Shown: positions 15,879-24,291 of the stretch, piece by piece
How the letters are laid out: each line of letters opens with the position of its first letter
Position numbering within the stretch: the first letter of the stretch is position 1
Assembly (NCBI GenBank): GCA_947501265.1
Contig: CANMVY010000003.1
Span: forward strand, 124,001 to 188,000
Source of the DNA: Bacteroidota bacterium
Lineage (GTDB): Bacteria > Bacteroidota > Bacteroidia > UBA7662 > CANHCV01
DNA: 64,000 nucleotides
Direction of reading: 5' to 3'
Notes under the pieces: generated by a model
What the model saw: the letters and a program-made list of their open reading frames with translations, nothing else
What the model was told of the DNA's origin: nothing
Databases searched by the model: none
Program-made: the position numbers and the translations under genes

Positions 15879-16751
15879 TTAACGCCAAACAGCCATGGCC
15901 AACAAACCTCCCAGCATTAATACCTTGAAGTAGTTGTTGGCCCAGTGGTAATGCATTTTCTTAGAACCCAGCCAAACGCCCAAAACTCCAATTCCGGAAA
16001 GGATCTCCATCCCTTCTACCAGTTGGGCTGAAAAATCCCAATGACCATTCCAAAACGACAAAAACCAGCCCAATGGAAATAGCCCAAGCCAAATCAGCGT
16101 GGCCATTCCTTTCGTGGTTTTACTTCCCCAGCGGGTGGCCACGGTTTCATATTGCGTTGCATTTTCCTCTTCCATCCCTTCCAATCCCTTCACCAATTCC
16201 CGAATGAAAATGATGATCCCCAAAAATCCTCCATATAAAAATGAATGTCCGTCCAACCGCTCAAAATATACCGCAACCCATCCAATCGACCCAACCGTTA
16301 ACAAGGTAGCCATCAATTCTCCCCAAAGGGTTTTTTTCTGGAATTTGTGCGAGTAGAAATACAAGCCTACGCTCATCGTAAAAAACAAAACGCCCACTTT
16401 CCAACTTCCTAAACCACCCAAAATTACACCAAGGCCATTGAAAATAAAGTACAACCGCAGTTGGGTGGCTTTGCTCACAAATCGCTCAAACAAAACTTTC
16501 TGTGGGCGATCCAATAAATCTTTTTCGGCATCGTAAAAGGCATTGATCAAGTATCCAGCCGCTAAAACGAAAACCATCCCCAACACAGAAAAATGAAAAG
16601 GGAAATCGGTGAGTAAAAGCCACTTGTTGGGAAAAGCTCTGAGTAAAAAGTGAGCAGCTGCGTAAGAAAAAAAGGCTGCTAAGATCAGATTATACCACCG
16701 AATCAGGGAGAGAAACGCAAAAGCTTTTACCCAAAATAGGCGAGATGGCAT
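15879..16751 (-). CDS. UbiA-family prenyltransferase
   Basis: 290 aa with about eight membrane segments. The first prenyl-diphosphate motif is NAFYDAEKDLLDRP (NxxxDxxxD form), and a second acidic motif lies at IRELVKGLEGMEEEN. In flavobacterial genomes the prenyltransferase found with mvaD and mevalonate kinase is often named geranylgeranylglycerol-phosphate geranylgeranyltransferase-like; that substrate is a family assignment, not proven here. It is two bases downstream of the mevalonate kinase gene, at the end of an isoprenoid operon, and would use the product of that pathway at the inner membrane. Confidence 0.85.
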   Translation of the reverse strand: MPSRLFWVKAFAFLSLIRWYNLILAAFFSYAAAHFLLRAFPNKWLLLTDFPFHFSVLGMVFVLAAGYLINAFYDAEKDLLDRPQKVLFERFVSKATQLRLYFIFNGLGVILGGLGSWKVGVLFFTMSVGLYFYSHKFQKKTLWGELMATLLTVGSIGWVAVYFERLDGHSFLYGGFLGIIIFIRELVKGLEGMEEENATQYETVATRWGSKTTKGMATLIWLGLFPLGWFLSFWNGHWDFSAQLVEGMEILSGIGVLGVWLGSKKMHYHWANNYFKVLMLGGLLAMAVWR

Positions 16752-16753
16752 GA

Positions 16754-17716
16754 TTAAAATCGGTGAATCACCTCAATAGGGTAGGCGGAAAGTTGCTTCT
16801 TCGCAGCTTCCAAATCGTGTGTAAAACCGAGAATATAGCCGCCACCACCAGAACCACAAAGTTTCAAATAGTACGAATTGGTTTCCAACCCTTTTTGCCA
16901 CAATTCATGAAATTTTTGGGGAATCATCGGTTGGAAATTCTCGAATACCAAACCCGAAAGTTTCTTTAAATTCTGAAACAACGGTTGAGTATCACCCTTC
17001 AAAAATGCTTCGATGCACGCATCGTTGTACTTTTTGAATTGGGTTTTGATCATATTACGGAAACCATCGTTTTTCAATTTATCCATGAAAATCTCCACCA
17101 TGGGTTGGGTTTTTCCCGGAGCCCCGCTGTTCAATAAAAAAATGGCTCCTCCGGCCGTTCCTTCTTCCGGTAATCCCACCGTATCCAATTCTTGTTTGGA
17201 CCGAATCAATACCGGGAAATTCAGGTAGCAAATGAGTGGATCTAAACCCGAACTCCTGCCGTGGAAATAGCTTTCCATTTGACCCAGTTCGGCTTTCAAT
17301 ATGGCTAGTTTTCCTTCTGAAGCGGCCGTTTCTGCCGAAATTTTTTGCTCCGCATACCGGTCGTACAAGGCCGCAACCAATGCCCCTGAACTGCCTACGC
17401 CAAATCCCTGGGGAATGCTTGATTCAAACCACAATCCTTTTTGAAGATCTTCTTCCAAGGCTTGGGTATTGATTTTCGATGTAAACTCAGGTGAATGATT
17501 GAGCTCCTTTAAAAATTCTAAGTATTTGAAAATCTCCTGATTGGAGTGTTCCGAGGTCATGTCATTGGCTTGAAAGCGCAAAATACCTCGGTAATTTTGG
17601 TAGGGAATCGAAAGACCCATGGAATCTTGAATGATTCCATATTCACCGAACAACAGCACTTTACCGTAATAAAGCGAGTTTTTTATTTTTTCAGATGTCG
17701 ATGCGTTTTGCCCCAT
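16754..17716 (-). CDS. Mevalonate kinase (GHMP kinase family)
   Basis: 320 aa from the ATG at 17716 (a GTG at 17731 is also in frame). GHMP motifs: YYGKVLLFGEYGI at the N-terminus, PQGFGVGSSGALVAALYDRY (ATP loop), YFHGRSSGLDPLICYLN, and the C-terminal KLCGSGGGGYILGF. It phosphorylates mevalonate in the cytoplasm. The first about 26 bases overlap the end of mvaD, which indicates coupling. The Bacteroidota type is divergent from canonical mevalonate kinase, so phosphomevalonate kinase remains a less likely alternative. Confidence 0.82.
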   Translation of the reverse strand: MGQNASTSEKIKNSLYYGKVLLFGEYGIIQDSMGLSIPYQNYRGILRFQANDMTSEHSNQEIFKYLEFLKELNHSPEFTSKINTQALEEDLQKGLWFESSIPQGFGVGSSGALVAALYDRYAEQKISAETAASEGKLAILKAELGQMESYFHGRSSGLDPLICYLNFPVLIRSKQELDTVGLPEEGTAGGAIFLLNSGAPGKTQPMVEIFMDKLKNDGFRNMIKTQFKKYNDACIEAFLKGDTQPLFQNLKKLSGLVFENFQPMIPQKFHELWQKGLETNSYYLKLCGSGGGGYILGFTHDLEAAKKQLSAYPIEVIHRF

Positions 17717-18725
17717 TTCCGATTTGATCACAAAGATAACGTTGGTTTTCTAAATACTGAGCAACCTCCTCGTTGATCCAATTCAGAACTTTTTCGTGTT
17801 CGGAATTGGGATAGAGAACGTGAACGTTTGCTCCAGCATCCAAGGTAAAACACATGGAAAGGCCTTTTTGTTTTCGGGCATCCCGTAATCGTTCAATGAT
17901 GGCGATCGTTTCGGGTTTGAAAAGCATGTAAGATGGATTTCCGGTCATCATCATGGCGTGCAAGGTCATGGCCTCTTCTTCCACCAATTCATAAAACAAG
18001 TCGAGGTGGCCATGCATCAAAATATCTTTTAATTTCGATAAATTTCGATGAGCTTGTTGGTAGCGGGCTTCCGCAAACGGGTGACCTACCATCAGCTCGT
18101 GCCCGGCTGTGCTGCTAACGCTTTTCTTTCCCGATTCTACGATAAGAATGGTATCTCGGAAATCTTGGAAGATGGGATGAATTTCAGCAAATGCGATGGA
18201 ATACCGATCGTTGCTTCCTTCAAAATCGGCGTGTTTTCCCCAAACGCCGCAAGGCCCCATGAGCGATCTTGCCGCCGAACCCGATCCTATTCTCGCTAAT
18301 TCTGAAGCAAAAGCAAGGGGATCTTCAACCTGGTTTCCCATTTGTTGATGAATATCGCTCAGGCATTGGGCCATCGCAGCAAAGGCCGAAGCCGAACTGG
18401 CAATTCCACTGCTGTGCGGAAACGTATTCGATGTAGCGATGGTGATATGATGCGTTTTCAACCACGGAACCAAGGATTCAATCCGCTCGAAAAAAGTGAG
18501 AATTTTGGGAATGAAAGAAGGTTTTCTTTCTCCATCAAACGTAAAATGAAGCGAGAAATTGCCGTCATCGGGTTTTGCTTCCACGTGCATGTGGCACGAT
18601 GTGGTGCAAGCGGAAAGGGTGAAACTGAGTGACGGATTAGCAGGGATTTGCAATTCTCCTTCTTTTTTACCCCAATATTTAACCAATGCAATATTCGATG
18701 GGCAGCTCCAAGCGGTTTCAAACAT
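17691..18725 (-). CDS. mvaD: Diphosphomevalonate decarboxylase
   Basis: 344 aa. Diagnostic motifs: SCPSNIALVKYWGKKEGELQ at the N-terminus, FPHSSGIASSASAFAAMAQC (GHMP ATP loop), ELARIGSGSAARSLMGPCG and CFTLDAGANVHVLYP. It converts mevalonate diphosphate to isopentenyl diphosphate with ATP. First gene of mvaD-mevalonate kinase-UbiA. The ATG is four bases from an exact -7 promoter element, so a leaderless transcript is likely. Confidence 0.94.
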   Translation of the reverse strand: MFETAWSCPSNIALVKYWGKKEGELQIPANPSLSFTLSACTTSCHMHVEAKPDDGNFSLHFTFDGERKPSFIPKILTFFERIESLVPWLKTHHITIATSNTFPHSSGIASSASAFAAMAQCLSDIHQQMGNQVEDPLAFASELARIGSGSAARSLMGPCGVWGKHADFEGSNDRYSIAFAEIHPIFQDFRDTILIVESGKKSVSSTAGHELMVGHPFAEARYQQAHRNLSKLKDILMHGHLDLFYELVEEEAMTLHAMMMTGNPSYMLFKPETIAIIERLRDARKQKGLSMCFTLDAGANVHVLYPNSEHEKVLNWINEEVAQYLENQRYLCDQIGNGAKRIDI

Positions 18726-18729
18726 GGTG

Positions 18730-18737
18730 CAAAGGTA
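18730..18737 (-). promoter_or_regulatory. TACCTTTG -7 element, 4 bases before mvaD ATG
   Basis: Exact TAnnTTTG on the minus strand; CACC separates it from the ATG at 18725. It lies just after the nadE stop at 18743. Confidence 0.65.
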
Positions 18738-18742
18738 GGGAA

Positions 18743-20389
18743 TTAACGAGGCATTTGACCTACCAAAGGTACCCGACGTCCCATTCCAAACGCTTTGCCC
18801 GAAACGCGCAAAATGGGCGGGGCTTGGTATCGTTTGTACTCGTTCCTGCTCACCAAATCCAAAACTTTTTTCACCACCACCGAATCAAAACGCTGTGCCA
18901 ACTCTTCCTCGGTGATGCGAAACTCCAAATGAGCTTCCAAAATGGAATCCAAAACCTCGTAAGGTGGAAGACTATCCGAATCTTTTTGATCGGGTCGCAA
19001 TTCAGCACTGGGTTCCTTGGTCAGGATGGAATTTGGAATGATCTCTTCCTTTTGGTTGATGTATTTGCACAAACCGTAAATTTGGGTTTTCGTTAAATCG
19101 CCAATCACGCCCAAGCCTCCATTCATGTCGCCGTACAATGTTCCGTAACCTACCGCTAATTCCGATTTGTTGCTGGTGTTCAGCAAGATGTAGCCGAATT
19201 TATTGGTGTAGGCCATTAACAAAGTACCCCGAATTCGGCTTTGCATGTTTTCTTCGGCTACGTTGAAACCCATGCCTTTGAAGGCCGGGTCGCACGCTTG
19301 CCGAAGGGCATCGAAAGAACCTTTGATGGGAATGGTTTCATGATTAATTCCGAGCTTTTTCGCCAATTCCAACGAATCGGTAATGCTGTGATCGCTGCTA
19401 AATTCACTTGGCATGAGCAACGCAAGAACTTTTTCTGGACCCAAAGCTTTGGCAGCTAGTACCGCAACCAAGGCCGAATCGATCCCGCCGGAAAGTCCTA
19501 AAATGGCTTTGTGGAATTTATTCTTATGGAAAAAATCCTGAATTCCCATGATCAATCCTTGGTAAATATCTTCCATGGTTTGAAGGGATTCGAATGGGAT
19601 TTGTTCCTCTGATCCAAAAAAATCACCGTCTTCAAAAACTACCGGTAGCAAGGACGATTGAAACGCATCGGCTCCAGCGACCATTTGACCATTTTTGTTG
19701 ATAGCCCGACTTCTGCCGTCGAAAAGAAGTTCGGTATTCGCTCCCACTTGGTTAAGATAAAAAAGTGGTTTTCCTGTTTTTTGCTGTGTTTTTTGGAAGA
19801 TATTCTGACGTTCTTCTTCGTGATTTTTGCTGTATGGAGATGCAGAAATGCAAATGATTCCGTCGGTCGAAACCTGTTTTAATGGATCAATTGCATATAA
19901 ACCAGGTGTTTGATCGTACCATAAGTCCTCGCATATAGCAACGGAAAAGGAATAATCGTTCAGAACAAATGCTCCGGTTTCGGTTCCCGGCTGAAAGTAC
20001 CGCGCTTCATCGAAAACATCGTACGTTGGCAACAATTGCTTTCGGAATGAGTGCTCAATTTTCCCGTCTCTCAATAAAAATGCGCTATTGAACAAGGGTT
20101 TTCCAGGTCCCGTATTTCGTTCGGGAGCTCCAATGAGCACCGTGTATTCGGGGAATTCTCGGGCCAACCCTTCCAACGCTTCCTCGCAATCGCGCAACAA
20201 CGATGGATATTCCAACCAATCCAATGGGGGGTAACCGCAAAGGGCCAATTCTGGGAAAACAACCAAGTCGGGTGTGCCGCCAAGTAGTTCTTCCCATTGG
20301 TGGATCGACTGCAAGGTGGCGGCAATCCGGCGGGCATTTCCCACCACATCGCCCACGGTCGGATTAAATTGAACGCCTAAAAATAGCAT
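18743..20389 (-). CDS. nadE: Glutamine-dependent NAD+ synthase
   Basis: 548 aa, the two-domain form. The N-terminal nitrilase-type glutaminase has the Glu-Lys-Cys triad in VVFPELALCGYPP (Glu47), FRKQLLPTYDVFDE and SVAICEDLWYD. The C-terminal synthetase has the P-loop GLSGGIDSALVAVLAAK, followed by NLQSRIRGT-like MQSRIRGTLLMAYTNK and the TSNKSELAVGYGTLYGD segment. It amidates deamido-NAD in the last step of NAD synthesis. It follows the beta-barrel gene by three bases on the same strand. nadE beside gldB is a known arrangement in flavobacteria. Confidence 0.95.
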   Translation of the reverse strand: MLFLGVQFNPTVGDVVGNARRIAATLQSIHQWEELLGGTPDLVVFPELALCGYPPLDWLEYPSLLRDCEEALEGLAREFPEYTVLIGAPERNTGPGKPLFNSAFLLRDGKIEHSFRKQLLPTYDVFDEARYFQPGTETGAFVLNDYSFSVAICEDLWYDQTPGLYAIDPLKQVSTDGIICISASPYSKNHEEERQNIFQKTQQKTGKPLFYLNQVGANTELLFDGRSRAINKNGQMVAGADAFQSSLLPVVFEDGDFFGSEEQIPFESLQTMEDIYQGLIMGIQDFFHKNKFHKAILGLSGGIDSALVAVLAAKALGPEKVLALLMPSEFSSDHSITDSLELAKKLGINHETIPIKGSFDALRQACDPAFKGMGFNVAEENMQSRIRGTLLMAYTNKFGYILLNTSNKSELAVGYGTLYGDMNGGLGVIGDLTKTQIYGLCKYINQKEEIIPNSILTKEPSAELRPDQKDSDSLPPYEVLDSILEAHLEFRITEEELAQRFDSVVVKKVLDLVSRNEYKRYQAPPILRVSGKAFGMGRRVPLVGQMPR

Positions 20390-20392
20390 GAT

Positions 20393-21100
20393 TTAGAAAA
20401 ATACTCCGACTTGCAATCCAACCATGGAGTTGTTCGATTTCAGATTTGGATCTGATAATTGATTGGTAAAACCTTTATCGAAAAATAAAGCACCAAACAT
20501 CGAGGTTTTTCCGCCTAAATTATACTCAAATCCGCCCTGAATCAACAAACTAGCACGAACAGGAATGATGTTATCTTTTCGAAAAAAATCCAGATTGTCG
20601 TTTTCTTTTTTATTGACAAAAAACCAATCGGCCGTAGTCGTGTTAGAACTTTCCAAATTTCTTGCTCGGGCACTTGATAAAATACCAGGTTTAATTCCAA
20701 ATGACGCAAAATACTTCAAATAGCCGATTTCGTTGGTTTTTAATTTTAGTGAAATCGGAAGTTCAATCCATTGGTTTTTGTATTCGTAAGTTACTCCGGG
20801 TTTTTTTTCTGTGATGATCCCACCTGATGGATTAGGGAATTGATATTCAAGTGTGTCATAAGTTAGTCTACCTCCATTTTGCCCAATTTGGAATCCGAAG
20901 TTGAAGGCGTAATTATCTGAAAATTCATAATCAGCGGTTATTCCATAGCCAAAATTGAGATTGGAGCCGGCTGCCTTTAAATATTTCGTTTGAGGAGTGT
21001 ACCATCCCAAACCGCTATTCCCCGTAATTCCAAAACGAAATCCTTGTCCATAGGAAATCGTTGAAACCAAAATGGCCATGAGTAAAAAACATTTTTTCAT
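20393..21100 (-). CDS. Outer-membrane beta-barrel protein (PorT-like family)
   Basis: 235 aa from the ATG at 21100. Signal peptide MKKCFLLMAILVSTISYGQ, then alternating beta strands typical of an eight-stranded barrel (FGITGNSGLGWYTP, YAFNFGFQIGQNGG, NQWIELPISLKLKT, MVGLQVGVFF with a terminal aromatic). The IELPISLKLK segment is common in PorT-family outer-membrane proteins. A role in type IX secretion cannot be claimed from this alone. It lies between nadE and the divergent gldB. Confidence 0.75.
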   Translation of the reverse strand: MKKCFLLMAILVSTISYGQGFRFGITGNSGLGWYTPQTKYLKAAGSNLNFGYGITADYEFSDNYAFNFGFQIGQNGGRLTYDTLEYQFPNPSGGIITEKKPGVTYEYKNQWIELPISLKLKTNEIGYLKYFASFGIKPGILSSARARNLESSNTTTADWFFVNKKENDNLDFFRKDNIIPVRASLLIQGGFEYNLGGKTSMFGALFFDKGFTNQLSDPNLKSNNSMVGLQVGVFF

Positions 21101-21115
21101 AAAAATTCTTTTTGT

Positions 21116-21123
21116 CAAAGGTA
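21116..21123 (-). promoter_or_regulatory. TACCTTTG -7 element for beta-barrel gene and nadE
   Basis: Exact TAnnTTTG on the minus strand, 15 bases before the ATG at 21100. Confidence 0.6.
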
Positions 21124-21152
21124 AAAAGCAGTTTTGATTCTTTTCTACTTAA

Positions 21153-21160
21153 TATTTTTG
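21153..21160 (+). promoter_or_regulatory. TATTTTTG -7 element, 4 bases before gldB ATG
   Basis: Exact TAnnTTTG; AGCT separates it from the ATG at 21165. A TTTG at 21133-21136 lies 16 bases upstream and could be the -33 part. Confidence 0.65.
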
Positions 21161-21164
21161 AGCT

Positions 21165-22250
21165 ATGATTCAACGAAAACACCTTATTTTCTTCGGCATC
21201 ATGGCTGCTGCTTTGTTCGGTTTACTCTACTGGATGTTGCAGCCATCTTCGTCCAGCTCTACCAGCATTGCTAAAGTCGAAAAAGACAACGATGTCGTGG
21301 AGAAAGCAGATTTTCAGCTGATACGATTTGATCGAGATGTAGCAACTCTAAAGTCTGGAGAGTTCAACGCGCAATACGGAAGTCTCAAAAAAAAGTACGG
21401 GGATTGGGTTGATATTTACCTTTTTCAAATTTTGGGCTTGGATCCTAAAATGCCGGCCGATCAATTGGCCGTTTATGTTCAAGGTGTTTTGAAAGAAAAG
21501 AATATTTCTGAAGTTGATCGATTGGTGGCTATTAAATATGCCAATTCTGATTCTCTTAAAAAAAGCATGTTACCTCTGGTTGGCTATTGGAATAAGTATT
21601 TTCCCCAAATGCCCATCAAAAGAATTGTTACCATGAATTCCATTTTTGGACTTCAAAATGGTTTGATAAAAGGCGGATTACTGGACGATTCAACCCTTTT
21701 CATTTCGTTGGAATGTTTTTTGGGTGAAAGCTTTGATTACAACAAACTCGGCGAAAAAATGTATGCCTACCAACGGTTTGCTACGAAGCCCGAATTCATG
21801 GTTCCTACTTTGGCCGACGCTGCGCTAGGGAATTTAATGGGTTACGGATTAGAGGGCGCTCCTTTGGTGGATCAAATGGTTTATTGGGGGAAATGGAGTT
21901 TTGTAAAAAAACGGTTGCTTCCCGATTTTAACGACTCTTTGATCATCGAATTGCCTGGAGAAAAAATGAGCTGGTGCTTAAAAAGTGAAGGCAGCATTTG
22001 GGGATTTCTTACCTCGAAAAACGTACTTTTCTCCAATGAAATTCGAATCGTTTCCCGGTACATCAACGATGCTCCGTTTACTCCAGGTATGCCCAAAGAA
22101 AGTCCTGGCAAAATTGGCCGATGGATTGGGTGGCGCTTGGTAGAGCAGTACATGAACCAAAATCCTGAAATTACCTTGGACGAGTTGATGAAAAATCAAA
22201 ATTTTCAACAAATCGTAAAAAAATCGGGGTATAAACCTAAAACCAAGTAA
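21165..22250 (+). CDS. gldB: GldB-like gliding motility protein
   Basis: 361 aa. A single N-terminal hydrophobic segment (about residues 7-25) is followed by a soluble domain with ADFQLIRFDRDV, GDWVDIYLFQILG, LFISLECFLGESFDYNK and YGLEGAPLVDQMVYWGK, the pattern of GldB proteins from Bacteroidota. GldB is needed for gliding in Flavobacterium johnsoniae but occurs widely, including in non-gliders. No Cys is present near the N-terminus, so this one looks membrane-anchored rather than a lipoprotein. gldC, the usual next gene, is absent; folK follows instead. Confidence 0.85.
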   Translation: MIQRKHLIFFGIMAAALFGLLYWMLQPSSSSSTSIAKVEKDNDVVEKADFQLIRFDRDVATLKSGEFNAQYGSLKKKYGDWVDIYLFQILGLDPKMPADQLAVYVQGVLKEKNISEVDRLVAIKYANSDSLKKSMLPLVGYWNKYFPQMPIKRIVTMNSIFGLQNGLIKGGLLDDSTLFISLECFLGESFDYNKLGEKMYAYQRFATKPEFMVPTLADAALGNLMGYGLEGAPLVDQMVYWGKWSFVKKRLLPDFNDSLIIELPGEKMSWCLKSEGSIWGFLTSKNVLFSNEIRIVSRYINDAPFTPGMPKESPGKIGRWIGWRLVEQYMNQNPEITLDELMKNQNFQQIVKKSGYKPKTK

Positions 22251-22271
22251 ATTTTGTTGAACTTTTATTGT

Positions 22272-22279
22272 TAAATTTG
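22272..22279 (+). promoter_or_regulatory. TAAATTTG -7 element upstream of folK
   Basis: Exact TAnnTTTG. Two bases later is an ATG (22282) that opens a 14-codon frame ending at 22326, not the folK frame. Confidence 0.45.
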
Positions 22280-22297
22280 CAATGAAAATTAAACAGG

Positions 22298-22786
22298 TTG
22301 AAATTAGTTGGAATTGGATTAGGTAGCAATATCGAGCCAAGGATTGAAGCAATTGAAAAATCCATTCTTTGGGTTGAATCGTTGGTCGGAAAGATTGTCC
22401 GAAAATCAAAAGTATACGAATCTGAACCCTGGGGTGTTCTGGACCAATCCCATTTCCTAAACCAAGTTGTTTTGGTAGAGTCGGACTTGAACCCGATCGA
22501 GATCTTGGATTACCTGAAAAAAATTGAGTCCTTATTGGGAAGAGAAGAAGGAGAGCGATGGGGCCCCCGCAAGATCGATTTGGATTTACTGTTTTTAGAT
22601 CGAGACATTTTTCACAGCTCAGATCTTTTGTTGCCTCATCCATCCCTGCATGAACGTAACTTTGTTCTTCTTCCTTTGCAGGAAATATTTCCGGAATGGA
22701 TTCATCCTACTTATCAGATGAATGTTCCGGAATTGCTTCGTTATTGTAGAGATGAAGGAATTGTAACGTTGTACCGTGAAGCATAA
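22298..22786 (+). CDS. folK: 2-amino-4-hydroxy-6-hydroxymethyldihydropteridine pyrophosphokinase
   Basis: 162 aa with a TTG start at 22298; the frame is closed upstream at 22283. HPPK motifs: LVGIGLGSN at the N-terminus, SKVYESEPWGVLDQ, FLNQVVLVE, GPRKIDLDLLFLD and LPHPSLHERNFVLLPL. It transfers pyrophosphate from ATP to the pterin in folate synthesis. Length is normal. An ATG at 22282 sits right after a promoter element but in another frame, so either TTG initiation is real or a one-base difference exists in the leader. The 3' end overlaps the deoxynucleoside kinase gene. Confidence 0.9.
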   Translation: MKLVGIGLGSNIEPRIEAIEKSILWVESLVGKIVRKSKVYESEPWGVLDQSHFLNQVVLVESDLNPIEILDYLKKIESLLGREEGERWGPRKIDLDLLFLDRDIFHSSDLLLPHPSLHERNFVLLPLQEIFPEWIHPTYQMNVPELLRYCRDEGIVTLYREA

Positions 22787-23411
22787 GTTTATTGTTATTG
22801 AGGGAAACATAGGATCGGGGAAAACATCCCTTTCTATGATGTTGGCTGAAAAATACCAAACGGGAATATTATTGGAGAAATTTATCGATAATCCCTTTCT
22901 TCCTAAGTTTTACCAAGAGCCGGAACGGTTTGCATTTTCGGTTGAAATGGCATTTTTGGCCGAACGTTACCACCAATTTCAAAAGGAGTTTGTGCCACTT
23001 CGCGATAGTGGATTGCCGGTTATTTCCGATTACAGCTTTTACAAGAGTTTGATTTTTGCCCAGGAAAATTTGGAGACAACGGAATTTGAGTTGTTTTCGA
23101 ATTTATTCCAAATCATCAATCGGCAACTGCCCCAACCGCAACTGTTTGTTTATCTGCACAATGGGGCAGATCAATTGCTTCAAAATATCAAAAAAAGAAA
23201 TCGGGAATTCGAACTCGATCTTTCAAATACCTACCTCAACAAAATCGCTCGCGGCTACTTCCGATTTATGAACGAAGCTACTGGACTTCGGTACCTCGTT
23301 ATTGAAACCGATAACCTCGATTTCATTTCAAATTCAGATGATTTTGAGTGGATCAATTCCCTCATTCAGCAAGATTATCCTTACGGAATTACGCGAGTAA
23401 GGAAGGATTAA
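22776..23411 (+). CDS. Deoxynucleoside kinase (dAdo/dGuo kinase type)
   Basis: 211 aa from a GTG at 22776, inside the end of folK. P-loop VIEGNIGSGKTSLSMMLAEK, then ERFAFSVEMAFLAERYHQF, the DRS-like SDYSFYKSLIFAQENL, and the lid region QNIKKRNREFE. This is the deoxyadenosine/deoxyguanosine kinase family of Firmicutes and Bacteroidota, a cytosolic salvage enzyme making dNMPs. The stop codon shares the TTAA palindrome with the stop of the convergent mechanosensitive channel gene. Confidence 0.88.
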   Translation: MKHKFIVIEGNIGSGKTSLSMMLAEKYQTGILLEKFIDNPFLPKFYQEPERFAFSVEMAFLAERYHQFQKEFVPLRDSGLPVISDYSFYKSLIFAQENLETTEFELFSNLFQIINRQLPQPQLFVYLHNGADQLLQNIKKRNREFELDLSNTYLNKIARGYFRFMNEATGLRYLVIETDNLDFISNSDDFEWINSLIQQDYPYGITRVRKD

Positions 23412-24250
23412 GCCTGCTTCAAGTGAACAACCCGCTGAGGGTAGGGGAGAACTACCCCATTTTCTCGAAACGATTTCTCGATGGCGTAATGAAGATCGCT
23501 CAAAATCTTTTGGTATCGTTCGGGTTGATCAACGTACACAAACAGGGAAACCTCGATTCCATTCTCGGAAAACGATGGGATGAAAACATCGGGTTTGGGT
23601 TCTTGAACCACCCAAGGATGCAATTGGGCAATGTCCAAAAGCAATCGCTTCATCAACATGATATCGGTCCCATAGGCTACGTGGAATTGGGATGCAATTC
23701 TGACAGAGCGCTGGTAGGATAAATTGATAATTGCTCCTTCCAACATTTTAGCATTTGGAAGAATAACAATTTCGTCGTTCAAAGTGAGAAGTTGGGTAGC
23801 TCGATTGGTGATTTTTACCACTTTTCCTTCTACTGTCCCAACCTTCACAAATTCCCCCATTTTGAACGGCTTTTCAAAAAGAATGATCAGTCCGCAAATG
23901 AAGTTATTAACGATGTTCTGAATTCCGAAACCTACCCCCACCAATAAGGCTGCCGAACCTGCCAAAACAGAGGTTAAGGGAAATCCAGCTGTTCGGAAAG
24001 ACAATAAAATTCCAATCAGCATGACCGCAAAATGAAGGATTTTATTGTAGGTAAGAATCTGACTGCGGTCGAAATTCTTTCTCTTTTTTAAATTTCTTGA
24101 AACAACTTTCCGAAGAATAAAGGAAACAACGTATACGCTTAATAGTACCAACACCATTACCACCAAGTCTAAAAAGGTGAAACTGCCGTGGCGAGTGTGA
24201 AAAAGTTCAAAATTGAGCGACTCCAACATGCGAACAAAATTAGTCATCAT
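23408..24250 (-). CDS. Small-conductance mechanosensitive channel, MscS family
   Basis: 280 aa. Three membrane segments (about residues 25-48, 70-88 and 95-125); the pore helix and beta domain carry TSVLAGSAALLVGVGFGIQN, NFICGLIILFEKPFKMGEFV and EGKVVKITNRATQLLTLND, the MscS hallmark stretch. It releases solutes under membrane tension. The C-terminal domain (IASQFHVAYGTDIMLMKR) is of normal length. The start is either of two adjacent ATGs at 24250/24247. Convergent with the deoxynucleoside kinase gene with overlapping stops. Confidence 0.92.
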   Translation of the reverse strand: MMTNFVRMLESLNFELFHTRHGSFTFLDLVVMVLVLLSVYVVSFILRKVVSRNLKKRKNFDRSQILTYNKILHFAVMLIGILLSFRTAGFPLTSVLAGSAALLVGVGFGIQNIVNNFICGLIILFEKPFKMGEFVKVGTVEGKVVKITNRATQLLTLNDEIVILPNAKMLEGAIINLSYQRSVRIASQFHVAYGTDIMLMKRLLLDIAQLHPWVVQEPKPDVFIPSFSENGIEVSLFVYVDQPERYQKILSDLHYAIEKSFRENGVVLPYPQRVVHLKQA

Positions 24251-24277
24251 TTTCTTTGTTTATTCCTTCCAATTGTG

Positions 24278-24285
24278 GAACTTTG
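24278..24285 (+). promoter_or_regulatory. GAACTTTG, one-mismatch -7 element before the PrcB-like gene
   Basis: Differs from TAnnTTTG only in the first base; six bases before the ATG at 24292. Confidence 0.3.
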
Positions 24286-24291
24286 AAAACA

